NCBI RefSeq assembly: GCF_042477335.2
Contig: NC_091255.1
Span: 27,692,501-27,756,500, forward strand
DNA from: Ovis canadensis
Lineage: Eukaryota > Chordata > Mammalia > Artiodactyla > Bovidae
Direction of reading: 5' to 3'
Length of the DNA stretch: 64,000 nt
Shown here: piece after piece, positions 13,451-33,715 of the stretch
How the letters are laid out: every line of letters starts with the position of its first letter
How positions within the stretch are numbered: position 1 is the first letter of the stretch
Notes under the pieces: model-generated
What the model was told of the DNA's origin: nothing
Databases searched by the model: none
The model's input: only the letters and a program-made list of their open reading frames with translations
Position numbers and translations under genes: made by a program

Positions 13451-13809
13451 GCCTTCCTGCAGCACTGCCACCCCATGCCCAGGCAGCGCCCCATCACACA
13501 CGCTGTTGTCTGGACATGACACAGCCACACGCTCAGGGGCAGTGTCTTCTAGAAGCTGTGAAGGTGGTGAGAATGTCTGAGCCTACGTGAACTATTCTGA
13601 CTTGGGGTGGAGGGAAGGAGGAGAGCAGAGGGGAGAAGGCCCTGGGAGAGGAGCACCCACTTCTGTCCTCCGTCTTCCTCCCTACCTTTCTCCTTCCTCT
13701 AAACTGACTTTCTCCTCCTCTTGGCTCCTCCCCATTTAATAACAGTTAAATTGCACTGAATTCTGTATCTTGGTGAGTCATTCCTGTTGCAGAAGTCTAC
13801 CTGGACAGC

Positions 13810-21482
<7,673 letters not shown>

Positions 21483-21991
21483 GTGAGACTCCACCCAGCA
21501 CTCGTCCCCAGGGGCTGGGTGTGGGTCCCCGTCCCCTTGGGGGTCCTGCTGTGTGACCCCAAGGTGCCAGCCAGCCCCATCTCCAGGTGGTTCTGGGTTC
21601 ACACCTCTGGCTGCCCCAGTCTGTCCTTCTGTCGCTGTCTCTGTCTGGGGCACCCGCTCAGGATCCTGGACTAGTAGGCTTCTTGTCTCTGTCACTCTCT
21701 GTCATCCCCCTGATGAGGAGGCCCTGGGCTTCTTGAAAGAACCTGGAATCAAACTGAATCCAGCTCAGATCCCCGACTCTGCCATTTTCATCGGCTGGGG
21801 AGTCTTAGACGAGCGACTTCACCTCTCCCAGCCTTAGTCTCTTCATCTGTGGAATGAGCACGATCGGCCGCCCCACAGGCCATTGTGTGAGTTCAATGAG
21901 ACCATACACATCGAAGGGCACAGTATATCCTTTCCAAGGCCATTCCTGGGTTTATTTGACCTTCTCGTGTATTATAATTTTTGAATGTGTT

Positions 21992-22248
21992 CTGCTAAGT
22001 CACTTCAGTCGTGTCCGACTCTGTGTGACACCACAGACGGTAGCCTATCAGGCTCCCCCGTCCTTGGGATTCTCCAGGCAAGAATAACTGGAGTGGGTTG
22101 CCATTTCCTTCTCCAATGCATGAAAGTGAAAAGTGAAAGTGAAGTCGGTCAGTTGTGTCCAACTCCTAGCGACCCCATGAACTACAGCCCACCAGGCTCC
22201 ATCGTCCAGGGGATTCTCCAGGCAAGAGTAGTGGAGTGGGGTGCCTTT
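21992..22248 (-). repeat. Bov-A2 SINE, unit B only
   Basis: A reverse dimer with ctgctaagtcacttcagtcg and agtgaaaagtgaaagtgaag linker. Flanked by ttgaatgtgtt and ttgagtgtgtt. Units A (2595) and C (48400) keep the empty site gaatgtgttagcaac. Confidence 0.9.
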
Positions 22249-22370
22249 TGAGTGTGTTAGCAACATCTAAAAGGTCAGGACCAATTTTGCAAAATGAAAA
22301 GGTTCTGGAGTTGGATGGTGGTGACTTTTGCACAACCACAGGAGTGGACACTGGACTGTAGGCACACTCG

Positions 22371-22567
22371 TGTGTGTGCCTGGTTGCTCCGTCATGCCCG
22401 ACTCTTCACAACCCCATGGACTGGAGCCCGCCAGGCTCCTCTCTCCATGGAGCTTCTCCAGGCAAAAATACTGGGGTGGGTTGCCATGCCCTCCTCCAGG
22501 GAATCTTCCCAACCCAGGGGTCAAACCCAGGTCTCCCACATTGCAGGTGGATTCTTTACAGTCTGAG
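22371..22567 (-). repeat. Bov-tA SINE (unit B)
   Basis: Counterpart of 2726-2918. Confidence 0.85.
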
Positions 22568-22768
22568 TTAGTACATTGAAGATGGTCAATTTTACGTGAT
22601 GTGTACTTCACCACTGTTTAGCAAAAGAGGTCAGGTAGATTTCTTCTTCCTCCTGAAGATGGAGAGGTCCCAGGAGACTGATTACCTCAAGGATGCTGAC
22701 TAGAAAATTCCAAACTGGCTGATTAAGACTACATTCCTGGGGAAGGTCAAAGCTACAGTCAGGTCAGG

Positions 22769-23870
22769 TGTTACACCTAGGATTGGTGTCATGGGCTTCA
22801 ACAAAAGTGAGGCCATTTTGAACCTGTGGTTTTCTCTTTAACTGTGCCCCGCTTTGTAGCAAAGTCTCAGCCTAACTAAGAGATATAATCAGAATGTAAG
22901 GCATGAGCATCACTCTCAGTACCGATGTAGAGTCCCCACGGCTTTGTTCACCCTTGGTGTGGTCTCCATGGCCATGACCGTTTGCTTAATCCCTCTGACA
23001 TGTGTCACCCAGCAGGACCCTGTGGGGGCATCCTGGGACAGCCCTATAACCCATGAGGGTTATAAATCTTCAGCCTCCTAGGCCTTCCCCAAGTTCCAAG
23101 GATAAAAGTTAAGCGAGAAAATGGAGAAGCAAAGGGTAACAGTCAAGCAAAACAAAGTGATAATAGGTTAACATTAGACACCATCAAGGACCTTTAGTTC
23201 CTCCTCAAGAGCTATAGGGAGAAGGCAACGGCACCCCGCTCCAGTACTCTTGCCTGGAAAATCCCATGGATGGAGGAGCCTGGTGGGCTGCAGTCCATGG
23301 GGTCGCTAGGAGTCGGACACGACTGAGAGACTTCACTTTCACTTTTCACTTTCTTGCATTGGGGAAGGAAATGGCAACCCACTCCAGTGTTCTTGCCTGG
23401 AGAATCCCAGGGACGGGGGAGCCTGGTGGGCTGCTGTCTATGGGGTCACACAGAGTCGGACACTACTGAAGTGACTTAGCAGCAGCAACAGAAGTAAGAG
23501 CTATCGACAGTATTCTGAACCAAATTCTTGATGCTGTTTTACAGATATGTAATCCGCTACCATGTTGAAGATGTTCACTGTATATTGCTTACACGGTCAT
23601 AGAACCCAGAAGCTTGATGATATGGCTCCCGATTACGTCACCACCAACCAATCAGAAGACATCCTTGAGCTGATCACACACCCCTCACCCTCACCCTCAC
23701 CCTGTGTTTAAGACCATTTACCTGAAAGTCATCGTGGAATTTGGGGTATTTAAGCTGCCTGGGCTCCTTGCCTGGAACCTGCAATAAATGCTGCGCTTTC
23801 CTTCATCATAAGCCTTTGTCAGTAGGTTGGTTTTACTGTGCATGGATGAGTCGTACTGAGTGGAAGTAAA
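22769..23870 (+). mobile_element. ERV1-class solo LTR (unit B), split by a SINE
   Basis: Counterpart of the LTR at 3118, with AATAAA at 23783. A Bov-A2 sits inside it at 23218-23495. Fossil; no internal genes nearby. Confidence 0.75.
23218..23495 (+). repeat. Bov-A2 SINE, dimer form
   Basis: Two Bov-A units joined by cactttcacttttcactttc. Flanked by aagagctatag and aagagctatcg. The empty site is unit A near 3560 (aagagctataggcag). Unit C holds a longer version at the same site. Confidence 0.92.
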
Positions 23871-25049
23871 CCTAATAGTGATGGATGGACTGGAAATTCT
23901 GATGATACATTCAGCTGAAAGATTCCTTTCTTTAGCAATGTATGGGGGGTTACAGAATGGGGCTTTATCTTTCCTAGTCAGTGGCAGAGAAAAAGAAAGG
24001 AAAAGAAGAAGAAAGGCTGTCATGTTTAGTTAAAGTGTGAAGACTTGATCGATTCTCTTGGGCAAAGGCAGCCTACCTGAACGTCATCTACTGCACTTCA
24101 TCCTCACTTTGATTCTGGTCTCCATCTCTTGGACAGGACCAGGTGCCATGTGGGGTCTTCTTCAGTCCTGAGACATATATCCAAGATTCCCGAGCTTGAC
24201 TGTCATCCATGCAGCTGGGATGATCTGGTACAGTCCCTCTCAAGGAGATTAAAGGGAAGTTTTTGCTCTTAGTGATTCCAAATCAGAAGGTAGAAGATAA
24301 CTGGGAGTGAGTTTGGTGAGTTGTAGTCAGACTAAGTGCCCTCCAAGCCTCAGCTCAGCCAGTGCTCACGACAGTCATATCAAAGGAGGCCCATGATTAG
24401 CTACATCACACAGATGAGGAGAGACCGAAACTTAGAGAGTGCAGGGGAGCCTAGGTTGCCACCCCTACATGTGTCACTTTGGCCTGAGTATTCATTTAGG
24501 CTGATTCTTCTCTAGAAACTGAAGACACAAAATTTTTCCTTTACCTCCACCGCAACACGGGGTCACAAAGAGTCGGACACGACTGAGCGACAGAACTGAG
24601 CAACTGCAGCAAAGAATGCAGACAAAGGACCTGTTGTAGAAATAGAGCCACGAGCAGTGATATTTACAGAAGAACACAGCGAGGTGTGGAGATCAGAGTC
24701 CACTCTGCACCTAGCAAACACGACATCCCAAACACGACATACCAAACACTGACTTTTCTGTGAGTAGCCTTCCTCATCTTTGAAGTCCCAAACCATTGCC
24801 CTCAACGTCCTCTTGTGACTTTAGCTAGAGGTGGTATTTTAAGTGATGGTTTTGACCATTTGGTGGGTAGTTCCCCTGGGTCTCTCCTATGTGTGCAAGT
24901 GTTACTATACCTTTGTTAGATTGTTTTCCTTTTATTGTGTCTCATGTCAATCTGATCTTAGACCCGCCAGAAGAACCTAGAAGGGTAGAGGAAAACTTCT
25001 TCATTCCCCAACATTCATGTTGAAACTTGTGGCAGAATTCACTTCGTTT

Positions 25050-26160
25050 TTAGGGCTGAATGATATTGCATTGTATGAATAGACCTCATTTTGTTTATCT
25101 AGTCATCCATCGATAGACATCAGTGTTGCTTCTATCTCTTGGCTCCTGTAAATAATGCCAGGTACATGGGTGTACACATCTCTCATCAAGCCTCTGCTTT
25201 CAGTTCTTCAGGCTATATAGCCAGACATGGAATTGCTGGCTTGGTAAGTTGCTTCAGTTGTGTCTGACTTTTTGCGACCCTATGGCCTGTCGCCTGCCAG
25301 GCTCTTCTGTCCGTGGGATTCTCCTGGCAAGAATACTGGAGTGGGTTGCCATGATCTTCTCCGGGGGATCTTCCTGACCCAGGGATCACACCCAGGTGTC
25401 CTGCATTGCAGGCAGATTCTTTCCCATCTGGCCCAGACGTGGAATTGCTGGACCAGATCGTAACTCTGTGTTTAGTTGTTAAAGGAACATCCGTACTGTT
25501 TTGTAGGGTCGGTCTAAGACTATGCATAGTGATGCTCTCTGTTCAGGATGCCAGTAGCACCCACGTGGGTCTTTACTACTCATGGGAGCCCCAAAGACAT
25601 TAGGCCAGCTGGAGCTAGTACTATGGCCAGATGGGCCCCTGTGGTCCTTATCACGACTTCAAGACACAGCTCAGCAACAACCATCATGTAGCTTTGAAAA
25701 AAATGAGGATTATTTCTCTCAAGCCCTAAGGGCCACATAGCACAGTGGCCAGTGGGAAGGAGGGGGTGAGAGCACAGGTTGAGGCTCCGCTTTTATTGGG
25801 GTCCAAAGGTAGGGTGGTTACGCAGGAACCAGGGGGCAGGAAGCGACATGTGGGGTCACTCAAACAGTTTTCTAGGTTGCCCAGGGTTTCCTAGAAAGGA
25901 GAACTTGATGGATGGGGCAAGCGTGGTGGCTTATCTCGAAGCTGTCACACAGCTGGCACCATGTTTACAAAAGACGAGTGTCTTTGAAATGGACGCTTTA
26001 GCAATCAGAAGCTTAATGCCAGTCTCTTAGGGTCAAGCACGTACACTGTGTTTCCCATCACAGCCTCACCGTGTAGCATCCCACCAACACACAAAAGGCC
26101 TCCTTTCTCCTTGTCCTCATCCACACTTGTCAGTTTCTGGCTCTTTGAGAGGGTGAGGTG
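25050..26160 (-). mobile_element. L1 3' fragment, interrupted (unit B)
   Basis: Counterpart of 5095-6210, including the Bov-tA at about 25234-25435. Confidence 0.65.
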
Positions 26161-26669
26161 GCCGACATATTCAAAACAGATCCCATGGTCTACAGTGCAG
26201 AGAACAGAGAACCTCAGACAAGTGTCTGGGCTTTAAATAACAGAGCTCGAGGGCTGCCTCTCACCTCAAGCCAGGTCCTGGGCAAGGTCTCAGTGACTGC
26301 ACACACGGTGATGCCAGGTTGCTGAGGTCAGCTGTGCCAGCCACTGGGTCTTGGAGACACCTCCTTACGGTCTTCATTCATCCAAAAACCCACTGGCCTT
26401 TGGGTTTTCAGTAGGCTCTCCCTACATGGCTGGAGCAGAGGCACCTGGGCTCTCCTTTTTGGGCTGGACTCACTGTGACTCACTTCCAAATCACCTGGAG
26501 ATGTCACAGTGCATGTCTTCTTGACCTCGAGCTGTCCCTGTTTCTCCCTGGGCTCTGAGAGTTTCGGGGTGGCTTCTCAATTTTTAAAAGTTCACTTACT
26601 TATTTTCCTTTGGCCTTGCTTATTCTTCGTTGCTTTGCACTAGCTTTCTCTAGTTTCAGCAAGTGGGGG

Positions 26670-27785
26670 CTTCTTCAGTGCCACATATGGTTTCTCATTG
26701 CTGAGCCTGGCTTAGGGGTGTGGGATTCAGTATTTACAGCAAGTGGCCTCCAGAACCTGGGCTCAGTAATCGTGGCCCCGTATGTGGAGTCTCCCAGGAC
26801 CAAGGATCAAACCCGCGTTCTCTGCATGGTGAGGTGGATTCTCACGCACTGTGCCACTGCACATGGCCTGGGGTGTTTTTTAAACAGTACTTTATTGAGG
26901 TGCGGTCCATGTAAACACACAGACCCTAGTCTGCTGGATGAGTTTTTATGCTGTAAACAACTGTATGACCACCATCCAGGTCAAGCTCCAGGACATTCCC
27001 AGTACCCAGATGACTCCTTCGGGTCCCTCCCATGTGGTGCCCCTCATAAGCCATTGCTTTTCTGACCCGTTTCTGGATTTTCTGTGATCAGAATGCTCCC
27101 AGTGTGTGCTCACTTGTGTCTGGCTCTTGTGCTCAATGGTGAGGTTCACTGAAGACTTGCCTTTATTCTCAGTCCCATTTTCTTGCTGAGGGCTAGTCCA
27201 TAGCAGGCAAGTCCCAGGTGGCTCAGTAGTAAAGCATCTGCCTGCCAACGCAGGGGACCCAGGAGACATGGGTTGGATCTCTGAATTGGGAAGATCCCCT
27301 GGAGGAGAGAATGGCAACCGGTATCAATATTCTTGCCTCAATAAATCCACAGGCGGAGGGCCTGGTGGGCTATAGCCCAAGGGTTTGAAAGAGCATTCAC
27401 TGTTCCCCTTCTCCTGTTTTAAACAGTGGTGTTGTTTCCAGTGAGGGGCTGTGACGAGTGAAGCTGTTAAGCACATGTACATCTGTTCTGATCTCTCTTT
27501 GGTGAATATCTAGGAGCAGAAGAGCCAGGACATAGGAGAGGTAGAGGGTTAACTTTATTATAATCCACCAAGTTTCCAAGGCTGTTGTATTTTACACTCC
27601 AACCTGTGGTGAATGAGTTCCAGTTGCTTCCTATTCCAGTCAATGAGGAAAAATTTCCCATATCCCGGGTTTTGAAGAGGATTGTAAAGAATCTCTCCTT
27701 CTTTTCCTCCTTTCTGTTCCTAGCGTGTCATCTTCCCCTTAAATCCAGTCATATTCTAGTTGACTCAGGAATCTAGTGGGGTCAG
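26670..27785 (-). repeat. CHR SINE followed by L1M piece with Bov-tA (unit B)
   Basis: Counterpart of 6735-7830: CHR at 26670-26878, L1 from 26885, forward Bov-tA at 27208-27390. The 27540-27790 stretch is nearly identical to unit C and clearly different from unit A. Confidence 0.65.
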
Positions 27786-28389
27786 AGAGTAGATGCATGG
27801 GGCAAGTGGGCTCCGTCTATGAGAACGTCTCAGAGAAGTCAGCCTTTGCAAATTCTGAGAACCCAGGCAAGAGCCAGAAGGGAGAGAGGTGCAGACCCGT
27901 GTGTGGCCCTGGGGCACCTGCTCCCCTGCTCCCCACTTGGTGCCTATAGGACCCTCAGCTGCTCGGCCTGGCTGGAACCCAGGGCCCTGTCTCGAGCACA
28001 CAGCGGGGTCCCGCTTGACTTCAGGTAAGCTATGTGTTTCCTTTCTACCCCACTTTGCTACCCAGCTGATCCTAGTCACTGTTTTAGTCAATCATTTCCT
28101 TTAACAAGGTGCCTGATCCAATTAGAGACATTTATTCCACACAGTGACCCACCTCCATGTCATTCAGAAAGTTCTAGAATGTCTACATCTTCTCTGCTCC
28201 CAGTCTAGAGCCCAGAAGGAAGGGAGAGAAGAGAAAAGAAGGAGAGAGAAATTCTTAGAGAGGAGGCGTCAGAAGCTCCTGAGGCATCATTAAACACGAT
28301 GAAAAGGTACCATCATGATGAGGTTTTCTATCGATATTTATAACACATTCTTTCCATCTGATCATATACTGCTTTGTTTCTCTTTTCTC

Positions 28390-29620
28390 TCTTTTTTTTT
28401 TTTTTTGACTGAGCCATGCTATATGCATGTTCTTAGTTCCCTGACCAAGAATTGAACCCATCACCCCTGCAGGGGAAACACAGAGTCCTCACCACTAAAC
28501 CACCAGGGACATCCCTCCATGACTAGGTTTTTATGTGAGGAATAGAATTTTAGGGGGAACATATCCCTTTCTGAGGACCCAAGAAGCCTCATATGGCTCA
28601 GGCTATCACTAATGAGTTGTGTGACTTTTGGAATGACCTTTAAACACTCTGAGCCTCAGTTTCCCTATCTGGAAAATGGGTATAACCAGGCCTTCCCAGC
28701 ACAACCTCCACCCAGTGCACCATAGCACCCAGCTGCCCGGGCCCCACCAAGCAGCTCTGTTTCTGTCTGGACCCGCAAGAGACAGCCACGTTCTCAGGAA
28801 CAGTAACGTCTAGAAGCTCCCTGCAGTATGAGTGTGGTCAGGACCTCTGAGCCGACATGAACCTCTATGCACTATTGGATCTCAGTGCAGATCACAGGAG
28901 GCCAGCAGAGGGGAAAGGGCCCTGGTGAGGAGCACCCACTTCCACCCTCTCCTCCCCTCCCTACCTTTCTCCCTGTTTCTAAACCTACATCATCTCCTGG
29001 ATCCTCCCCTATTGGGTAATAGTCCAGTTGCTTTGGTTTCTATACATTTTTAAGTTCTCCGGGTGCAGTGGTCTTCCTGGCCAGTGTGTAAAGCGACAGT
29101 GCCCACAGAGGCGGTGGAGAGATGGCGCTCGTGGACACACAGTCTCCTTACAGACACGAGGGAGTTCCAGGGCTGTGGTGGGGTGCATCCCAGTGGACAG
29201 GAAGCAGCTCTGGGGCTCTAAGAAAACAACTCCTGCTGGTGAGAGAGGAGGGGAGCAGCAACCTAAAAAGAACACAGAAGGGCAGACACAACTTCTCCGT
29301 GACCATCTCCTGGGTGCTGCTTAGGACGGCAGCTGGTGAGCATCCCCAGGATTCCTTCATCTGACATACATTTACTGAGCTCACTGTGGGTGCCTCTGCT
29401 GTGCTAAGTAAGAACTGGGAAAATGATGGTTGTTTTGCATGAAGGGAGCAGGGCTTCTGGGGTGGGTAACAAGCCAGCAGGGCAGCAAGGGACATACTTT
29501 ATAGATGGCCTCTCTGTGCTGAACCATCGACTAGTTGGATGACCTCAAGCAAGTTACTTTCCCTCTCTGAGCCTCAGTTTCTGCATCTATATAATGGGGT
29601 TAATCCTGGAGTTCCTGCCC
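28390..29620 (+). repeat. CHR SINE and two MIR remnants around the dead exon 1 (unit B)
   Basis: CHR-type SINE (reverse) at 28390-28520, MIR at about 28610-28700 and 29515-29620. Same order as 8440-9690. Confidence 0.6.
29086..29159 (+). pseudogene. Dead duplicate of galectin exon 1 (unit B)
   Basis: Counterpart of 9142-9215 with the same GTG/TAA start region and the same lost donor. The remains of an exon 2-4 gene body follow it in this unit only, suggesting it was once the first exon of a separate gene. Confidence 0.72.
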
Positions 29621-29930
29621 AGATCTGGGGGAAAGACGAAGCAAGCTTGAATGAAGACTGCAAGAGCCTGAATGGTGTCTGGCCCACTGCAGGAGGTCTG
29701 AAAGAGTTTAGAGTTGTTAGGAGACTGGGCGCAGAGGGAAGGCCTCCTGAGGACGTGTCTGCTGTCTGAGGGGCAAGAGAGCAAGGCAGGGCAGGCCAAG
29801 GGAGTATGAGAAGGGGCCACCTCAGGAGTTGGGGGAGCTGGGTGCCCTGCACTGTGGGCTGCAGAGGGCTTCCTTCTGCGCCTTTGACTTCCTGTGTGGA
29901 GGCCCCATCACAGGATGCCTTGTTTAAACC

Positions 29931-30136
29931 AAGGGTCCCCCACCTCCAGGTCACATACTAGTGTTGGTCCAGGGCTTCTTAGGAACTGGGCCACACAGCA
30001 GGCAGTGAATGGCAGGCAAGTTAGTAAAAGTTCATCTGTATTTACAGCCACTCCCCATCACTCACATCCCCTTGTCCTTGGAAAAATAATCTTCCACAAA
30101 ACCAGTCTCTTTCCCACACAGGTTGGGGCCAGCTGG
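29931..30136 (+). mobile_element. hAT-type MITE, full copy (unit B)
   Basis: Starts aagggtcccccacctcc and ends gttggggccagctgg, with exact 8-base duplications tttaaacc at 29923 and 30137. Units A and C keep only the first 45 bases. Confidence 0.72.
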
Positions 30137-30764
30137 TTTAAACCCTTATCACTCCATGTTATCTGTGTAAAATTGAGCCTCATAGAGGTGGAAGCCACTT
30201 GTTCAAGGCCCCTGGATGGAAAGTGGCCAAGGAGGGAGGTGCCTTAATTCCCGGGACCTGGAGAATAAGGTGCCCACAGAGAGAGCCCTGCGGAAGGAGA
30301 CAGGCAAAGAGGGGACGGCCCCAGGGCAGGCGGTTTCTGTGCTCACCGTGTGCTGGGCCCGACGCTGCAGGAGGAGCCTCTCCTTGCCTTGGCGTCCCAA
30401 GAGGCTGGGCACGTGGGCTGACTGAGGGCTTCCTGGAATGGGGAAGAAGAGGGCTTCCTAGACACACACCAGCCTCCACTGAGGGAAAGACACGCACACT
30501 GAGGTCCCTGTTCTTGGAGAGCTACAGTTTATTCTGTCTCCTTTTTGGACACCAATCTGTTCCTGTGCCCTCAGTGTCACCTGTCCTCTCCAGCTGTCCC
30601 CTTTCCCAGCTGAGCAGACACAGGCCGGCCTCTAAGGAGCCGCCACTTGACCCCAAAGCCTCTCACTTCTAGGCACATATTTCCGCTTCCATCTTGGACA
30701 CAGATTTCTATACCCATTTTCTCCTTATTTTCAGAAAATGATACTCTTAGGGCAAAATGTGATT

Positions 30765-31322
30765 GCAGCGATGAAATTAAGACACTTACTCCTTGGAAGG
30801 AAAGTAAGACCAACCTAGATAGCATATTCAAAAGCAGAGACATTACTTTGCCGAGAAAGGTCCATCTAGTCAATGCTATGGTTTTTCCAGTGGTCATGTA
30901 TGGATGTGAGAGTTGGACTGTGAAGAAAGCTGAGAGCTGAAGAATTGATGCTTTTGAACTGTGATGCTGGGGAAGACTCTTGAGAGTCCCTTGGACTGCA
31001 AGGAGATCCAACCAGTCCATTCTGAAGGAGATCAGTCCTGGGTGTTCTTGGAAGGAAAGATGCTAAAGCTGAAACTCCAGTACTTTGGCCACCTCATGCG
31101 AAGAGTTGACTCATTGGAAAAGACTCTGATCCTGGGGAAGTATTGGGGGCAGGAGGAGAAGGGGACGACAGAGGATGAGATGGCTGGATGGCATCACCCA
31201 CTACATGGACGTGAGTTTGAGTGAACTCTGGGAGGTGTTGATGGACAGGGAGGCCTGGCATGTTGCTGTTCATGGGGTTGCAAAGAGTTGGACACGACTG
31301 AGTGACTGAACTGAACTGAACT
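30765..31322 (+). mobile_element. BovB LINE 3' end (unit B)
   Basis: Encodes SIFKSRDITLP, FPVVMYGCESWTVKKAES, LQYFGHLMRRVDSLEKTL, and ends in gttgcaaagagttggacacg plus repeated tgaactgaac. 5'-truncated. Inserted in the intron 2-like part of the lost gene body. Confidence 0.92.
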
Positions 31323-32149
31323 GAACACAGATAATCCTGGCACATGCACACAGAGCCCCACTTCACCCCCAACTTCACAGCTGAACAATCCAGCTCTGTC
31401 TGGGGCAGGGACGCACCCTCTCTTCCGCGTGTTTGTTCCTCATGGTCAGTTGCTTCTCCACCTGCCTGGGTGGTGACGACTGCCTCCTCGGCCTGAGTTT
31501 CTCCTCAGTGGCTGAGCTGAAATGAACTGAACTGAACCTTGAAGAAGGGGAATTGTGGTTGGACTGTTTCTGAGTTGGAACCAGTTCACGGGGAAACTCG
31601 TTCTTGTGGCGGTAGAAACAGCCTAGTAGGAACTAGCTCATTTGTTTTGTAGGGTCAATTTATTTACCTGGTTTGGGAAATGGTTCATCTGTGCACCAAC
31701 GATGGAATCTGCCATCTTTGTTGAAATTTTCCGATGTCTTTTGTATTTTGGTGTTATCAAACTTTTAAAAACAGGAAGTATTTCATCTGTCCTGAAGGAA
31801 AGCTCTTTGAGGTATGGATTAGATATGTTAAGATAAGGAGAGCAATGGCACCTTAATGGCTCACATTTATACAGTCTTGAAGTTAGAAATGCTTTGCAAA
31901 GGAGAGGGACACAATGATAATAAATGAAGAGTCCCAGAGGCTCCTCTGAGCTTGAGGTGTCTGATTCTAATTTCCCTACAGGAGCCCCAGGTAACTTTGA
32001 CAGTCAGAAGCCTCAGCTCCAGTTTGGGGTGCTCCCCCTATGAAGGAAAACTCTGGCCCTTTGGGGAAAGGTCACAGGTCTAATGGGGCTAGGAAGTCAC
32101 ACTGATGTGTCTTTCCAGTTTTGCCAGGAGGATTCATTTAGGCTGATTC
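31323..32149 (+). other. Unclassified sequence inside the lost gene body
   Basis: No galectin homology, gene or confidently named repeat seen. This 0.8-kb stretch occurs once in the window. It is AT-rich around 31640-31840. Confidence 0.4.
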
Positions 32150-32288
32150 TTTTTTTCTTTGGCAGGGTTGGGGCGTGGGGGTTGGTACGTGGCTTGAGGG
32201 ATCTTAGTTCTCCCACCAGGGATTAAAGCCACATCCCTGCAATGGAAGTCTGGGGTCTTAACCACTGGACTGTCAGGGAAGTCCCTAG
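32150..32288 (-). repeat. CHR-type tRNA SINE
   Basis: ggatcttagttctcccacca, ttaaccactggactgtcagg. Flanked by ctgattctt on both sides; the empty site in unit A is near 4570. Confidence 0.82.
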
Positions 32289-33715
32289 ACTGATTCTTTG
32301 TTAAGAAACAGGTCTGTTCCAGAAATAGAGCCTTAACCAGTGATATCTCCGAAAGACCCTGGGGGAGGTGTGATGGGGAAACCCGGCAGGACCTAGAGAT
32401 CAGAGTCCACTCTGAGCCCAGCAAGCACTTATTAACCAAACTTTTGCTTGTCTGTGAATCCTCTTCCTCCCCTATGAAGTCCCAAACCATTACCCTCAAC
32501 ATTCTCTTCTGTCTTTAGCTGCAGGGATTATTTATGCTGAGGGCTTTGACCGTTTTGGTGGGCTAATTCTGCTGGGTGTCTCCAATATATATGTGTTAAT
32601 TAACTCTTCTTAGATTTAACTCCTGTTAATCTCTCTTGTGCCAATTTAGTTCTTAAACTGGCCAGAAGAACACAGAAGGATACAGGACAGTCTCTTCATT
32701 CCCCAACATCCATGCCGTAATCTGTGTGGCATTGGTCTCTGACTGTGCGTGGAGATGCTGGCAGTTCAGGAGTACCTGGGGGCCCTCACGTGGGCCTTTA
32801 CTACTGGCGGGAGTCCCCGCAGGCATTTCCTCAGCTGGTGCAAATGTCACGGTTCCCACTACAGTTGAAAGATGCAGCTCAGCAACAACCAAGGGGGAGC
32901 TTGGATAAAACAGGGCTTCTTACTCTCACATCCTGAGGGCCACGCAGGACAGTGGCCAGTGTGGAGGGGGAGGGAGCACAGAACTGGGCTTCTGGCTTTA
33001 TTGGAGTCCAAGGGTGGGGTGGTGAAGAGAGAACCAGGGGCAGGAAGAGACAGGTGAGGTCACTCACATGGTTATCTAGGTTGCCCAAGGTTTTCTAGAA
33101 AGGAGAACTTGATGGGTGAGGCAGGCATGGGGGCTTACCTTGAAGCCGATATTCAGCTGACAGTGTGTTCATGCAAAATGCGTGTTTGAAGTAGAAGCTT
33201 TAGCCATCAGAAACTTAATACTAGTCCCTTAGGATCAGGCATGTTTACTGTGTTTCCAACAGTGCCAAAGACCTCCTTTCTCCAACACCTCGTCAATACT
33301 GTCAGTTTCTTGAGAGTGTGAGGTGGCCAACACATTGAGAACAGATCCTATGGTCTATAGGGCAGAGAACGGATAGCCTGAGAGTAGTGTCTGCAACTTT
33401 GAGTAACAGAGCTCTGAGGGCTGCCTCTCACCTCCTTAAGACAAGAACCAGGCCCTGGGAAAGGATCTCAGTGACTGCACGATGATGCCAGGCTGCTGAG
33501 GTCAACTGTGCCAGGCAGTGGGTCTTAGAGATGCCTCCCTACTGTCTCCATCCATCTGAAAATACACTGACCCTCAAATGTGGCTGTTGCCTCTCTCTGT
33601 GGAGTGGGAGCAGGGCCGTGGACTCTTCTTTTTGGGTTGGACTCACTGTGACTCAGCTGTGCTCATTTTACAGGCCAGCAAGGGTATGCTCAAAATCCTT
33701 CAAGCTGGGCTTTAG

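Larger units (their letters stand above)
29990..33715 (+). pseudogene. Remains of an extra galectin gene body (introns and 3' flank, no exons left)
   Basis: 30143-30430 resembles the start of intron 1 (compare 14930-15190: cacagagag..., aggctgggca.gtgggctgac). At about 30480 it switches to intron 2 sequence (compare 470-760: tgaggtccc, cctcacttctaggcaca). A BovB tail lies where exon 3 would be expected. From about 32120 to 33715 it follows the galectin 3' flank (compare 4555-6600). No recognisable exon 2, 3 or 4 remains. It is more diverged than the three main units. I infer an older neighbouring gene whose exons were lost; units A and C deleted the whole segment. Confidence 0.7.

Noticed and set aside
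13732-13743. TATA-like tttaataa about 70 bases before the ATG of gene 2
   Set aside because: Not conserved in gene 3 and gene 4 (gaataac instead), so not called as a promoter.
30199-30672. 157-codon plus-strand open frame in unit B
   Set aside because: Falls in intron-like sequence of the lost gene body, with no homologous frame in the paralogous introns.
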